Shown piece after piece: positions 33,790 to 41,620 of a stretch of 64,000 bases of DNA. The DNA lies in NCBI RefSeq assembly GCF_032108445.1, contig NZ_CP134876.1:6386001-6450000 (forward strand), given 5' to 3'. The DNA is from Micromonospora halotolerans. Its GTDB lineage: Bacteria; Actinomycetota; Actinomycetes; Mycobacteriales; Micromonosporaceae. How positions within the stretch are numbered: the first letter of the stretch is position 1; each line of letters opens with the position of its first letter. The translations under genes were made by a program, and so were the position numbers. The notes under the pieces are model-generated. The model worked only from the letters and a program-made list of their open reading frames with translations, had not been told where the DNA came from and did not search any database.

Positions 33790-33838
33790 TGTCAGGAATC
33801 GGCGGGCCATCCGGTTCAAGTGACGAATCCGAACCGGA
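33790..33838 (+). promoter_or_regulatory. leader of the epimerase gene with a TGTCA box and an inverted repeat
   Basis: TGTCA at 33790-33794 resembles the -35 core of ECF41 target promoters, but a CGTC-type -10 at standard spacing is not convincing. Downstream, TCCGGTTC (33810-33817) and GAACCGGA (33831-33838) form an 8-bp inverted repeat 18 bases before the start codon. Confidence 0.35.
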
Positions 33839-33855
33839 CAGCAAGGGAGCCGACG

Positions 33856-34791
33856 ATGAGAGTGCTGGTGGCAGGAGCGACCGGAGCGATGGGCAAGGAA
33901 CTCGTGCCGCGTCTGGTCGATGCCGGACACGAGGTGTTCGCCATGATCCGCAGCGGATCCAACAAGGCCAGGGCGGCACAGCTGGGCGCGGTACCGGTCA
34001 TCGCCGATGCGCTGGATCGCGCCCAGGTCGAGGCGGCCGTGCGCCAGGCGGCCCCGGAGGTGATCGTTGACCAGCTGACCGCCATCGGGCACGTCGACAC
34101 CCGTCACTTCGACCGCAGCTTCGCCGCCACCAACCGGCTGCGGATCGAGGGGACCGACAACCTCCTCGCGGCCGCACGCGCCACCGGAGCACGACGGTTC
34201 GTCGCCCAGAGCAACGGGGCGTTCACCTACACGCGGACCGGCGGGCCGGTCAAGAACGAACAAGACCCGCTGGATCGCGCGCCGGTCAGCCAGATGGCCC
34301 CGATGATCGCCGCGATCGAACACCTGGAGAAGGCCGTGCTGGGCGCCGCCTGGACCGAAGGGATCGTGCTGCGCTACGGCGCGTTCTACGGACCCGGCAC
34401 CTCCATGGCGCCGGGCTCCGAGCAGCTCGAGATGATCCGCAAACGCAAGTTCCCGGTCGTCGGCGACGGCGGTGGGGTGTGGTCGTTCGTCCACATCGCC
34501 GACGCCGCCGAGGCCACGGTCGCGGCGGTGGAGAACGGCGGCCGCGGTGTCTACAACATCGTTGATGACGACCCCGCCCCGGTCGCCGAGTGGCTGCCGG
34601 AACTGGCAGCGATGCTGGGCGCCAAGAAGCCGATGCGCGTACCGCGGTTCGTCGGACGGCTGGCCGCCGGAGAGGCCGGCGTGGTGCTCATGACCGAGCT
34701 GCGCGGCGCATCCAACGCCAAGGCGAAGCGCGATCTGGTCTGGCACCCGACACACCCCACCTGGCGTCAAGGCTTCCAGGTCGTGCCGTGA
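33856..34791 (+). CDS. NAD(P)-dependent epimerase/dehydratase-like SDR (ECF41 partner)
   Basis: 311 residues. Atypical/extended SDR: VAGATGAMGKELVPRL is the Rossmann nucleotide-binding loop (GxxGxxG), followed by the central QSNGAFTYT region, LRYGAFYGPG, and WSFVHIADAAEATVAAVENG typical of NAD-epimerase members. AGGGAG lies nine bases before ATG 33856. By analogy with other ECF41 loci it is the gene controlled by the sigma factor just upstream. The substrate is unknown. Confidence 0.8.
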   Translation: MRVLVAGATGAMGKELVPRLVDAGHEVFAMIRSGSNKARAAQLGAVPVIADALDRAQVEAAVRQAAPEVIVDQLTAIGHVDTRHFDRSFAATNRLRIEGTDNLLAAARATGARRFVAQSNGAFTYTRTGGPVKNEQDPLDRAPVSQMAPMIAAIEHLEKAVLGAAWTEGIVLRYGAFYGPGTSMAPGSEQLEMIRKRKFPVVGDGGGVWSFVHIADAAEATVAAVENGGRGVYNIVDDDPAPVAEWLPELAAMLGAKKPMRVPRFVGRLAAGEAGVVLMTELRGASNAKAKRDLVWHPTHPTWRQGFQVVP

Positions 34792-34820
34792 CGTGCTGAG
34801 CGTCGTTCTTCCCGCCTCGT

Positions 34821-35004
34821 TGGCAGCAGTACCGGGCGAACCACAGCTCGTACCAGGTCTGCACCTCGATCGTGACCGGAAGCACGCTGCGCGACCTGCA
34901 GTGCTCGTGCGGCCCGGACGTCTGGTCCTCGGGCGCCAACACACTGACGGTGTCCACCTGGGCCCTCGGCGGGATCTCCGACGTGGCGCAGAAGGAGACC
35001 GAGA
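34821..35004 (+). pseudogene. 3' fragment of a duplicated small secreted protein gene
   Basis: About 184 bases closely match the end of the gene at 30398 (from its base 30623): YQVCTSIVTGSTLRDLQCS, then GPDVWSSGANTLTVSTWALGG. The 5' part with the signal peptide is absent, and the frame runs on past the original stop. One Cys is replaced by Ser (TVSTW for TVCTR). An inactive copy, left by a duplication or recombination. Confidence 0.75.
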
Positions 35005-35012
35005 GGGTGCGA

Positions 35013-35372
35013 TCAGGCAGAGTAGCCGTGGGTGGCCATCCAGTTCGCAAGGTCGATGGTGGTCATCCCGTACGAGGCGGTAGCCACATTCGCCGAGCCG
35101 GCAATCCGGACGGTCCGGCCGTCGTCCTTGTAGCCAACCACCGTGATGTAGTGCCCGCCGGGAAACGAGTGCCAGCCGCCGTCGGTGTCGGTCGCCGAGC
35201 CGACGGTGTTGGCAACCACTGCGCGCCGCGGGTCGATCTGCGCCGCCTTGATCAGCGCCTCCATGTCGACCTCCGGCAGGACCGCCCTACCGGGAACCGC
35301 GAGCAGCCCGGCGCCGAGCACCCCGAGCGTCACCGCGGCCGTACGGCTCAGCGGGTGCCTCCGGTGCAGCAC
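35013..35372 (-). CDS. short secreted chimera with a C39-like peptidase tail
   Basis: 119 residues from GTG 35372. A signal/anchor helix (AAVTLGVLGAGLLAVPG) leads to VDMEALIKAAQIDPRRA, also found in the M15-type protein at 28.1 kb, and then directly into FPGGHYITVVGYKDDGRTVRIAGSA, the C-terminal half of a C39-like papain-fold peptidase with its catalytic His. The N-terminal half with the catalytic Cys is missing. It looks like an internal deletion or fusion product; function is doubtful. It ends 8 bases from the duplicated fragment. Confidence 0.5.
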   Translation of the reverse strand: MLHRRHPLSRTAAVTLGVLGAGLLAVPGRAVLPEVDMEALIKAAQIDPRRAVVANTVGSATDTDGGWHSFPGGHYITVVGYKDDGRTVRIAGSANVATASYGMTTIDLANWMATHGYSA

Positions 35373-35434
35373 GGTCCCCGCCGGTCGATCGCGGCGGTCG
35401 GGTCGCTGCCCAAACCCGGCTGCCAGGCCCGGGC

Positions 35435-36199
35435 TCACCAGGCCGCCGGCAGGTAGGCGACCGACCAGCCGCGGTAGGAGCCGTGGTCGAGGTAGCCGGC
35501 CACCCCGACCCCGCCGCCGACGGAGGTGCCGATCACCTTGCCCTCCCCCAGGCTGATCGCCACGTGCCCGCTGCCGACCGAGTTGTGATACCAGACCAGC
35601 GCGCCGCGCGGCGGGATGCCGGAGGTCTTCAGGTAGCCGTTGCTGCTCTCCCAGTCACCGCCGATCTCCGCGGTGTTCCAGCCCGAGCCGCCCCACCCGT
35701 ACGCCTGGGCGACGAAGGCCAAGCACAGGTTCTCGTAGGCGGTGGAGCGGTACCGCTGGAAGGCCCAGTCGATCGCCCCGTTGGCGGATCGTGGGTTCGT
35801 CTTCGAGGACGGCTCGTCGCCGACGTAGGCGCAGCTGTTGACGACCTGGCCGTCCGAGCCGGTGTGCACGTAGGCGTCGGAGACCATGCCGCCGTTGGAC
35901 AGCAGGTCCCACAGCGTCGTGGTGCCGTAGGTGCCGGTCACCGACTGGCCGGTGGTCTGGCACAGCAGCGTGACCGTCGACCCGTCGGACACCGTTCGCC
36001 ACGCCGCGTAGCCGGTGCCCGGTCCCGACCGGACGCTGAGTGCCGTACCGGAGGTGTTGATCGTGCCGGTGGCGGAGTCGGCGTACGCGTAGGCCGCGCC
36101 CGGCGCTCCGCCGACCAGGACGACGGCCAGCGCGGCGGCGGCCACCGCGGCGACCGGTCCGCGCGAGCGCTTCGGCAAGGTATCGACAATCTTCCACAT
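35435..36199 (-). CDS. secreted SH3 plus NlpC/P60-CHAP-type cell-wall hydrolase
   Basis: 254 residues. Signal peptide ends near AAYAYA (40). An SH3b domain (45-125: GTALSVRSGPGTGYAAWRTV) with a Cys80-Cys123 pair candidate precedes the catalytic domain: Cys159 in YENLCLAFVAQAYGWGG, His212 in GSGHVAISLGEG. Such proteins cleave peptidoglycan stem peptides. It is divergent from another NlpC/P60 gene with a 171-base AT-richer intergenic region between. Confidence 0.75.
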   Translation of the reverse strand: MWKIVDTLPKRSRGPVAAVAAAALAVVLVGGAPGAAYAYADSATGTINTSGTALSVRSGPGTGYAAWRTVSDGSTVTLLCQTTGQSVTGTYGTTTLWDLLSNGGMVSDAYVHTGSDGQVVNSCAYVGDEPSSKTNPRSANGAIDWAFQRYRSTAYENLCLAFVAQAYGWGGSGWNTAEIGGDWESSNGYLKTSGIPPRGALVWYHNSVGSGHVAISLGEGKVIGTSVGGGVGVAGYLDHGSYRGWSVAYLPAAW

Positions 36200-36370
36200 A
36201 GTTGAGGAAGCTAGCGTTCGCTCACGGCCCGGTCCACACCCGTGTGGACATTCTTGCCACAGACGCCCATTGACCCGAAACTAACCTTCACCCTCACCCT
36301 TGACAGCGAGGTTCATCTATTCTTTGCTGTTCCGGACGATAAATAATCGCTGCAGCGGTGAGGAGTTGGC

Positions 36371-36913
36371 ATGAGCAGGACAATCCCCGTGCGCCGGTTC
36401 GCCCGTCGGGCAGGTGCGATCCTCGCGACCGCCGCCCTGGTGACAACCGGCGCGGTTCACATCGCCACCGGCCCCGCCTACGCGGCCGGTGCCCGGGCAA
36501 GTGTCGTCAGCGCGGCCAGGGCCTATCTGGGAACCCCATACAAGCTGGCCTACGGCTGGACATGCGGGCGGGCGGCGGTGGACTGCGAGTGCCTGAACCG
36601 GCACGCGATCTGGGACGGCACCTACGCGGCCACCGGCCGCGGCCTGCAACTGAACTACTGGCTCCAGGGCCAGATCAACCAGGGCCGCCGCACCACCAGT
36701 CCCCGGGCCGGAGACCTGATCTTCTGGGACACCGATCCCAACGACGGCATCCGCTACGGTGGCGACCTCGACCACACCGGTGTCTACATCGGCAACAACC
36801 AGGCCATCGACGCCAACGCCTACTACGGCTACGTCAAGGTCGACTCGATTACCCTGGGCGGCACCGAGCCGGACCCGATCTTCGTGGACGTGTTGACCCC
36901 GAACGGCTATTGA
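36371..36913 (+). CDS. secreted NlpC/P60 (C40) protein
   Basis: 180 residues. Tat-like or Sec signal (RRFARRAGAILATAALVTTGAVHIATGPAYAA). Catalytic Cys72 lies in VDCECLNRHA, where most relatives have DCSGL, and His135 in LDHTGVYIGN. SPRAGDLIFWD is the conserved strand before it. A single-domain D,L-endopeptidase or a relative with altered substrate. AGGAG precedes the ATG. In the upstream region, TTGACA at 36300 lies in AT-rich sequence, but a good -10 box at 17 bases is lacking. Confidence 0.75.
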   Translation: MSRTIPVRRFARRAGAILATAALVTTGAVHIATGPAYAAGARASVVSAARAYLGTPYKLAYGWTCGRAAVDCECLNRHAIWDGTYAATGRGLQLNYWLQGQINQGRRTTSPRAGDLIFWDTDPNDGIRYGGDLDHTGVYIGNNQAIDANAYYGYVKVDSITLGGTEPDPIFVDVLTPNGY

Positions 36914-36940
36914 CGGCGGGCACCGGGCCGGCCGACGGTC

Positions 36941-38074
36941 CTACCGTGACCGGCCGGCCCGGACCATGGCGATCACCCGTTCCACCGGCAACGCCGACAT
37001 CGCGTGGCCGTCGCGGCCCGTCATGTCCTCGTTGACGAACAGCGCGTTGAGGACCGCCTCCTCGACGGCCTGCACGACAGCCTCGAAGAAGCGGTCCATG
37101 AAGCTCCACGGCACGAACGACATCTCGTCCAGACACTCGCGGGTGTCCTGCGGATACCCGGCGTGCAGCGCCCCCTCGTTGGCGGTGGAGAAGGTCAGGA
37201 AGAGATCACCGGAGAAGTGCGATCCGCTGGTGCCGGTGCGCGCGAGTCCCAACGGCACGCGCCGCGACATCGCCTTGCACTGGCCGGGCAGCAGGGGCGC
37301 GTCCGTCGCCACAACGACGATCACCGATCCGGCGCCGGCGGGCGGGCGCGCCCCCTCCGGCGCCGGTGGCGGGTCGGGCAGGGCCCGGCCCACCGGCACC
37401 CCCGCGACGACAAGTTCGTCTCGGGTGCCGAAATTGGCCTGGACCAGCACCCCCACCACGTAACCGCGCCCGGCGAAGGTCACCACGCGTGATGCGCTCC
37501 CGGTTCCGCCCTTGAAGCCGTAGCAGCACATCCCGGTGCCGCCCCCGACCGAGCCCTGCGCCACCGGTCCGCCGGCGGCCTCCTGGATGGTGCGGGCGAC
37601 CGCCGCCGGTTGGACGTGCGCGCCGTTGATGTCGTTCAGGTACCCGTCGTAGGTCTCGGCGACCACCGGAAGCATCCACCGCTGCGCCCGCTCCGGAACA
37701 TTCGCCACCACCCAGTCGATCACCCCACGGTGCGCCGCACCGACCGCATGGGAATTGGTCAGCACCACGGGCAGATCCAGCAGACCGGCCTCCTCGACGA
37801 ACGCCGCTCCGGTCATCTCCCCGTTGCCGTTGAGCACCGACGTGCCGGCAGCGCACGCCGAACCCACGCCCGCGCGTCCGCGCGGCAGGATCACGGTGGC
37901 CCCCGTACGTACCGGACCGGAACCCACCGCCAGCGTCCCGGAACCCTCGATCAGGGTCAGCAGACCCACCTCGACCCCGGGCACATCGCTGATCGCATTG
38001 TTCGGGCCGGGCTCCCCGAGCAGCGGAACGCCGGCCTCCCGCGCACCCACCCCGGCCCATCGTCCGCGAGCCAT
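36941..38074 (-). CDS. P1 (DmpA/S58) family aminopeptidase
   Basis: 377 residues. PGPNNAISDVPGVEVG at the start and GGGTGMCCYGFKGGTGSASR in the middle are family signatures; the Ser of GSASR is the N-terminal nucleophile created by self-cleavage into two subunits. DmpA-like enzymes release D- or L-amino acids, or beta-peptides, from small peptides. No signal peptide, so cytosolic. ATG 38074 opens the conserved region. It is divergent from a TetR gene 130 bases away, the likely regulator. Confidence 0.8.
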   Translation of the reverse strand: MARGRWAGVGAREAGVPLLGEPGPNNAISDVPGVEVGLLTLIEGSGTLAVGSGPVRTGATVILPRGRAGVGSACAAGTSVLNGNGEMTGAAFVEEAGLLDLPVVLTNSHAVGAAHRGVIDWVVANVPERAQRWMLPVVAETYDGYLNDINGAHVQPAAVARTIQEAAGGPVAQGSVGGGTGMCCYGFKGGTGSASRVVTFAGRGYVVGVLVQANFGTRDELVVAGVPVGRALPDPPPAPEGARPPAGAGSVIVVVATDAPLLPGQCKAMSRRVPLGLARTGTSGSHFSGDLFLTFSTANEGALHAGYPQDTRECLDEMSFVPWSFMDRFFEAVVQAVEEAVLNALFVNEDMTGRDGHAMSALPVERVIAMVRAGRSR

Positions 38075-38204
38075 CAGTCCGCCCCCTCCGGCGCCTCGGT
38101 TCCTCGGATGCGACGACAAACCCTACCGATCCGCACCGCGGGGATCGTGACGGCATTGATAGCGTGAGCTGACGGCGCAGCCGTCGGACGACCCGGGGAG
38201 ACAG

Positions 38205-38864
38205 ATGGCCCGTCCCAAGGTGCAGGAGCAACAGCGCGCTCACCTGGCCGCGGCAGCCCGTCGAGCAATCGTCACGCACGGCTTGGCGCACGTCCGGATC
38301 CGGGACGTCGCCGAGGCCGCCGGCATGTCACCGGGCACCGTCACCTACTACTACCGGCAACTCGACGAGCTGTTCCAGCAGATCTACGAGGACGCCGTCG
38401 ACCGCTTCCACCGGCAACGCGCGCAGGCCATGCAGCGGCAGGCCGACCCCGCCGGAAAGCTGCTCGCCGCGATCGACGCCGGCCTGCCGGAAGGCCAGGA
38501 CGACGAGCTGTGCTGTCTGCTCTACGAGTTCTCGCCGCAGGCGCGGCGCCGGCCTGGGGAGGCCGCCCTCCGCCGCGGTCTCTTCGACCAACAGGCACAG
38601 CTGTACGCGGACCTGCTCGCCGCGGGTGCCGACCAGGGAGCGTTCGCCTTGGCCCTGCCGGCCGCCGAGGCGGCCCGGAACCTCGTGGCGCTCGAGGACG
38701 CCTACGCGTACCACATCATCGCCGGGACCTCGGTGACTCGTGGGCAGGCTCGGGACTATCTCGTCGGATACGCCAGCTACGCGACCGGCACCGACCTGAA
38801 GCGGCGGACGCCCTCACCGCGGCGGGCCGATGAGATCGCAGGTTGCGTGGCGGACCACGGCTAG
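38205..38864 (+). CDS. TetR-family regulator
   Basis: 219 residues. The helix-turn-helix reads RIRDVAEAAGMSPGTVTYYYRQLDELFQQIY (residues 30-62). The C-terminal domain is TetR_C-type without recognisable ligand signature. It is divergent from the P1 peptidase gene and probably controls it. The leader has ACGACCCGGGGAGACAG as a ribosome-binding region (GGGGAG). Confidence 0.85.
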   Translation: MARPKVQEQQRAHLAAAARRAIVTHGLAHVRIRDVAEAAGMSPGTVTYYYRQLDELFQQIYEDAVDRFHRQRAQAMQRQADPAGKLLAAIDAGLPEGQDDELCCLLYEFSPQARRRPGEAALRRGLFDQQAQLYADLLAAGADQGAFALALPAAEAARNLVALEDAYAYHIIAGTSVTRGQARDYLVGYASYATGTDLKRRTPSPRRADEIAGCVADHG

Positions 38865-38879
38865 GCCGGCTCGCCACTT

Positions 38880-38913
38880 GCCGCGCCGGGCCCGGAGGCG
38901 GGCCCGGCGCGGC
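38880..38913 (+). terminator. terminator after the TetR gene
   Basis: 14-bp GC stem (GCCGCGCCGGGCCC) with a six-base loop and a perfect right arm, 16 bases after the stop. Confidence 0.75.
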
Positions 38914-38999
38914 ACGGTCCGTCAGCCGAGGGTGAACCGGAAAACCGGGGACGGTAGATCCCCCGGGTCCCGGTAGTGGGTGCCGGCGGGGTGTTGTGC

Positions 39000-39213
39000 T
39001 TTCCCCGAGCAGCGCCTGCGCCACAGCCAACGTGAGCAACTCCGCGTCGGACAGCCTCGGTGGCCTACCGGTCCTACGAGGCCGTCCGAGCCAGTCATCG
39101 ATCTTCACGTAAAGTGCGGTCAGAAAGGATGTTGAGGTCTGTCGTCACAAACAGAACTTCAGCACCCTTCGTCTACGCCCACACCCCGGGGTTGTTAGGA
39201 CTTACTCGTCTAG
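39000..39213 (-). mobile_element. 5' end remnant of an IS982-like insertion sequence
   Basis: The remnant starts at 39213 with the terminal repeat CTAGACGAGTAAGTCC, followed by a GTG start at 39108 encoding KIDDWLGRPRRTGRPPRLSD and AELLTLAVAQALLG, the N-terminus of a transposase. Similarity stops near 39000; the rest is lost. The same terminal repeat ends another remnant at 57729. The IS tip supplies the TAG stop codon of the acyl-CoA ligase gene. Confidence 0.65.
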
Positions 39214-41045
39214 TGGCCGGCGTAGAGGGCGTCGATCTCCGCGGCGCAGTGCTCCTGCACCACCTCCCGCTTGATCTTCAAGGTGGGGGTGAGCTCACCG
39301 TTGGCCTCGCTGAAGTCGTCGGGCAGGATGCGGAAGGTCTTGATCGCCTCCGCCTGGGAGACCGGGCTGTTCGCCCGGTCGATCGCCGCCTGGATCTCGC
39401 CGCGCAGGGCGGGGTCGTCGCGCATCTCCGCCACCGATGCGCGCGGGTGACCGTGAGCGGTCCGCCACCGCAGCCACGCCTGCGGGTCGATGGTGATCAG
39501 AGCCGCCGCGTACGGCTTCGCGTCGCCGACGAGCATGCAGTTGCTGACCAGCGGGTCCGCGCGTACCCGATCCTCCATCGGTGCGGGCACGATGTGCTTG
39601 CCGGCAGCGGTCACGAGGATCTCCTTGGTGCGTCCCGTGATCCGCAGATAACCGTCGTCGTCGAGGCTGCCGAGGTCGCCGGTGCGGAACCAGCCGTCGG
39701 CGGTGAACGCCGCGCGGGTGGCGGACGGGTTGTTCCAGTACCCCTGGAACACGACCTGGCCGCGGACGAGGACCTCCCCGTCGTCGGCGATCGCCAACTC
39801 CACGCCCGGTAGCGGCCGGCCGACCGTGCCGATCCGCATCGCCGACGGCCGGTTCGCCGCCACCGCCGGGGAGGTCTCGGTCAACCCGTACCCCTCCAGC
39901 GGCGTCAGACCGGCCCCGCGGAAGAAGTGCCCGAGCCGCTCACCGAGGGGAGCGCCGCCGACGATCGCGACGCGGCACCGTCCGCCGAGCGCCGCCCGCA
40001 GCTTCCGATAGACCAGCAGGTCGAAGACCCGCCGCGCCAGCCGGAGCACCGGACCGGGGCCGGACGGGCGGTCCAGGGCCCGGCTGTACCGCACGGCCAC
40101 CCGGTCCGCGACGGCGAAGAGGCGACCCCGGCGGCTCTCGATGGCCTTCTGCCGCGCCTGGTTGTACATCTTCTCGAACACTCGCGGCACCGCGAGGACG
40201 AACGTGGGCCGGTACCGACGTAGCTGATCCATCACGCCGCTCATGCTGGCGCTGTGCACCATCGTGGCCCGGGTCTGCACCATCCCCACCTGGATCATCC
40301 GGGCGAACGCGTGCGCCAACGGCAGGAAGAGCACCGTCGACGCCCGCTCATGGAACAACTCCGGCAGCACCGCGACCGCGTTGCCGACGTCGAGGCCGAT
40401 GTTGCCGTGCGTCAGCACGCAGCCCTTCGGCCGGCCCGTCGTCCCGCTGGTGTACACGATCGTCGCCACGTCCCCGCCCGACACCGCGCCCCGGCGGGCC
40501 TCCACCTGCTCGTCGTCGACAACCCGACCCCGAGCCGCTGCCTGTATCAGGTCGCCGGCGTCGATCTGCCACACCTGCCGGAGCCCCGGCAGCCTTTCCC
40601 GCACGCCGGTCAGCATCGCGGCGTGCTCGGGTGTCTCCACCACGCACGCCACCGCGCCGGAGTCGGCCAGGATCCAGGCCAGCTGATCGGCACTGGAGGT
40701 GTCGTACACCGGAACGGTCACCGCCCCGATCGTCCACACCGCATAGTCGACCAGGGTCCACTCGTATCGGGTACGGCTCATCAACGCCACCCGTTCGCCC
40801 GGCTCGACCCCTGCGGCGATGAGCCCTCGCGCCAACGCCAGCACGTCATCGCGGAACTGCCGGCAGGTCACCGCACCCGCGTCGCCGACGCCGGACTGCT
40901 GCGCGGGCCACGACCGGACGTCCGGGTCCGGGCGCAGAAACTGCACGGTGTCCGGTTTCCGTCGCGCGTTCTCCCACACCACGTCGGCCAGCCCCACCGA
41001 CTCGCCGCCGGTCACCTCCGGCTTCACCGCGACGCTGCCTCGCAT
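39210..41045 (-). CDS. long-chain-fatty-acid-CoA ligase (FadD15-like)
   Basis: 611 residues from ATG 41045. ANL superfamily: YTSGTTGRPKGCVLTHGN is the AMP-binding P-loop, GYGLTETSPAVAANRP is motif A5, GWFRTGDLGSLDDDGYLRITGRTKEILVTAAGKHIVP is A7/A8 with the hinge, and SNCMLVGDAKPYAAALIT lies in the C-terminal lobe; the A10 lysine is in TPTLKIKRE. The family activates long-chain acids with ATP and CoA. The last codons are unaltered by the IS remnant that supplies the stop. Confidence 0.85.
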   Translation of the reverse strand: MRGSVAVKPEVTGGESVGLADVVWENARRKPDTVQFLRPDPDVRSWPAQQSGVGDAGAVTCRQFRDDVLALARGLIAAGVEPGERVALMSRTRYEWTLVDYAVWTIGAVTVPVYDTSSADQLAWILADSGAVACVVETPEHAAMLTGVRERLPGLRQVWQIDAGDLIQAAARGRVVDDEQVEARRGAVSGGDVATIVYTSGTTGRPKGCVLTHGNIGLDVGNAVAVLPELFHERASTVLFLPLAHAFARMIQVGMVQTRATMVHSASMSGVMDQLRRYRPTFVLAVPRVFEKMYNQARQKAIESRRGRLFAVADRVAVRYSRALDRPSGPGPVLRLARRVFDLLVYRKLRAALGGRCRVAIVGGAPLGERLGHFFRGAGLTPLEGYGLTETSPAVAANRPSAMRIGTVGRPLPGVELAIADDGEVLVRGQVVFQGYWNNPSATRAAFTADGWFRTGDLGSLDDDGYLRITGRTKEILVTAAGKHIVPAPMEDRVRADPLVSNCMLVGDAKPYAAALITIDPQAWLRWRTAHGHPRASVAEMRDDPALRGEIQAAIDRANSPVSQAEAIKTFRILPDDFSEANGELTPTLKIKREVVQEHCAAEIDALYAGH

Positions 41046-41090
41046 GCCTCGTACGCCTCCTGGCTGTAGACCGATGCGTCCCTGCACGTC

Positions 41091-41252
41091 CTATCGGCTG
41101 CTCTTCACCTTCCTGTGGAGCTGGTCGAGCTCATGCGGGTCCGGCTCATGCGGGAAGTCCAGCCCTTTGTTCCGCACCCGGGAGAAGTCGTCGATCATGT
41201 GCTGAACCTCGCCGGGGTGAACCGCTTGGTCCCGATCACCCTTTTCTTTCAC
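41091..41252 (-). CDS. small ORF of unknown function (second of an overlapping pair)
   Basis: 53 residues from GTG 41252, containing VQHMIDDFSRVRNKGLDFP and EPDPHELDQLHRKV. The composition looks like a genuine charged helical protein end. The GTG overlaps the stop of the preceding small ORF (GTGA), so they are either a coupled pair or one gene split by a frame shift. No family recognised. Confidence 0.35.
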   Translation of the reverse strand: MKEKGDRDQAVHPGEVQHMIDDFSRVRNKGLDFPHEPDPHELDQLHRKVKSSR

Positions 41253-41332
41253 TCGATGACGTCGTCGTAGTTCTTCCAGTCCCGTTTGCCGATCAAGCGC
41301 TCGATGTCGGTGACGTCGTATTCCTTCTGCAT
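41249..41332 (-). CDS. small ORF of unknown function (first of an overlapping pair)
   Basis: 27 residues: MQKEYDVTDIERLIGKRDW then KNYDDVIE. It lies directly before and overlaps the other small ORF. In a shifted frame ATG-AAG-ATC-CAC (MKIHDPASQR) precedes it, suggesting that an original longer gene has been damaged. The region from 41333 to 41620 otherwise holds nothing I recognise. Confidence 0.3.
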   Translation of the reverse strand: MQKEYDVTDIERLIGKRDWKNYDDVIE

Positions 41333-41620
41333 CGCTGACTGGCCGGGTCGTGGATCTTCATCACCCGATCGCCCCGTCGCCGGTTCTCCGCCGCGCGATT
41401 GCCCGAGGCGTACTTGGCCAAACGCTCCGCTCCGCCATGGGGCCCCGTTTGTGGCCGGTGCCGGCGAGTGACCGCGCCGGGCGGCCATCCGGGCCTGGAG
41501 TGAGTGGACCACGGCTGATGTTGAGAGCGGGTCTTATGGCACGACGCGACTGCGGCGGGCAGCTGGGCGCCTGGGCTGATCCACACCCCGACCCGCATGC
41601 CGGTAAGCCAGACTGCATGA

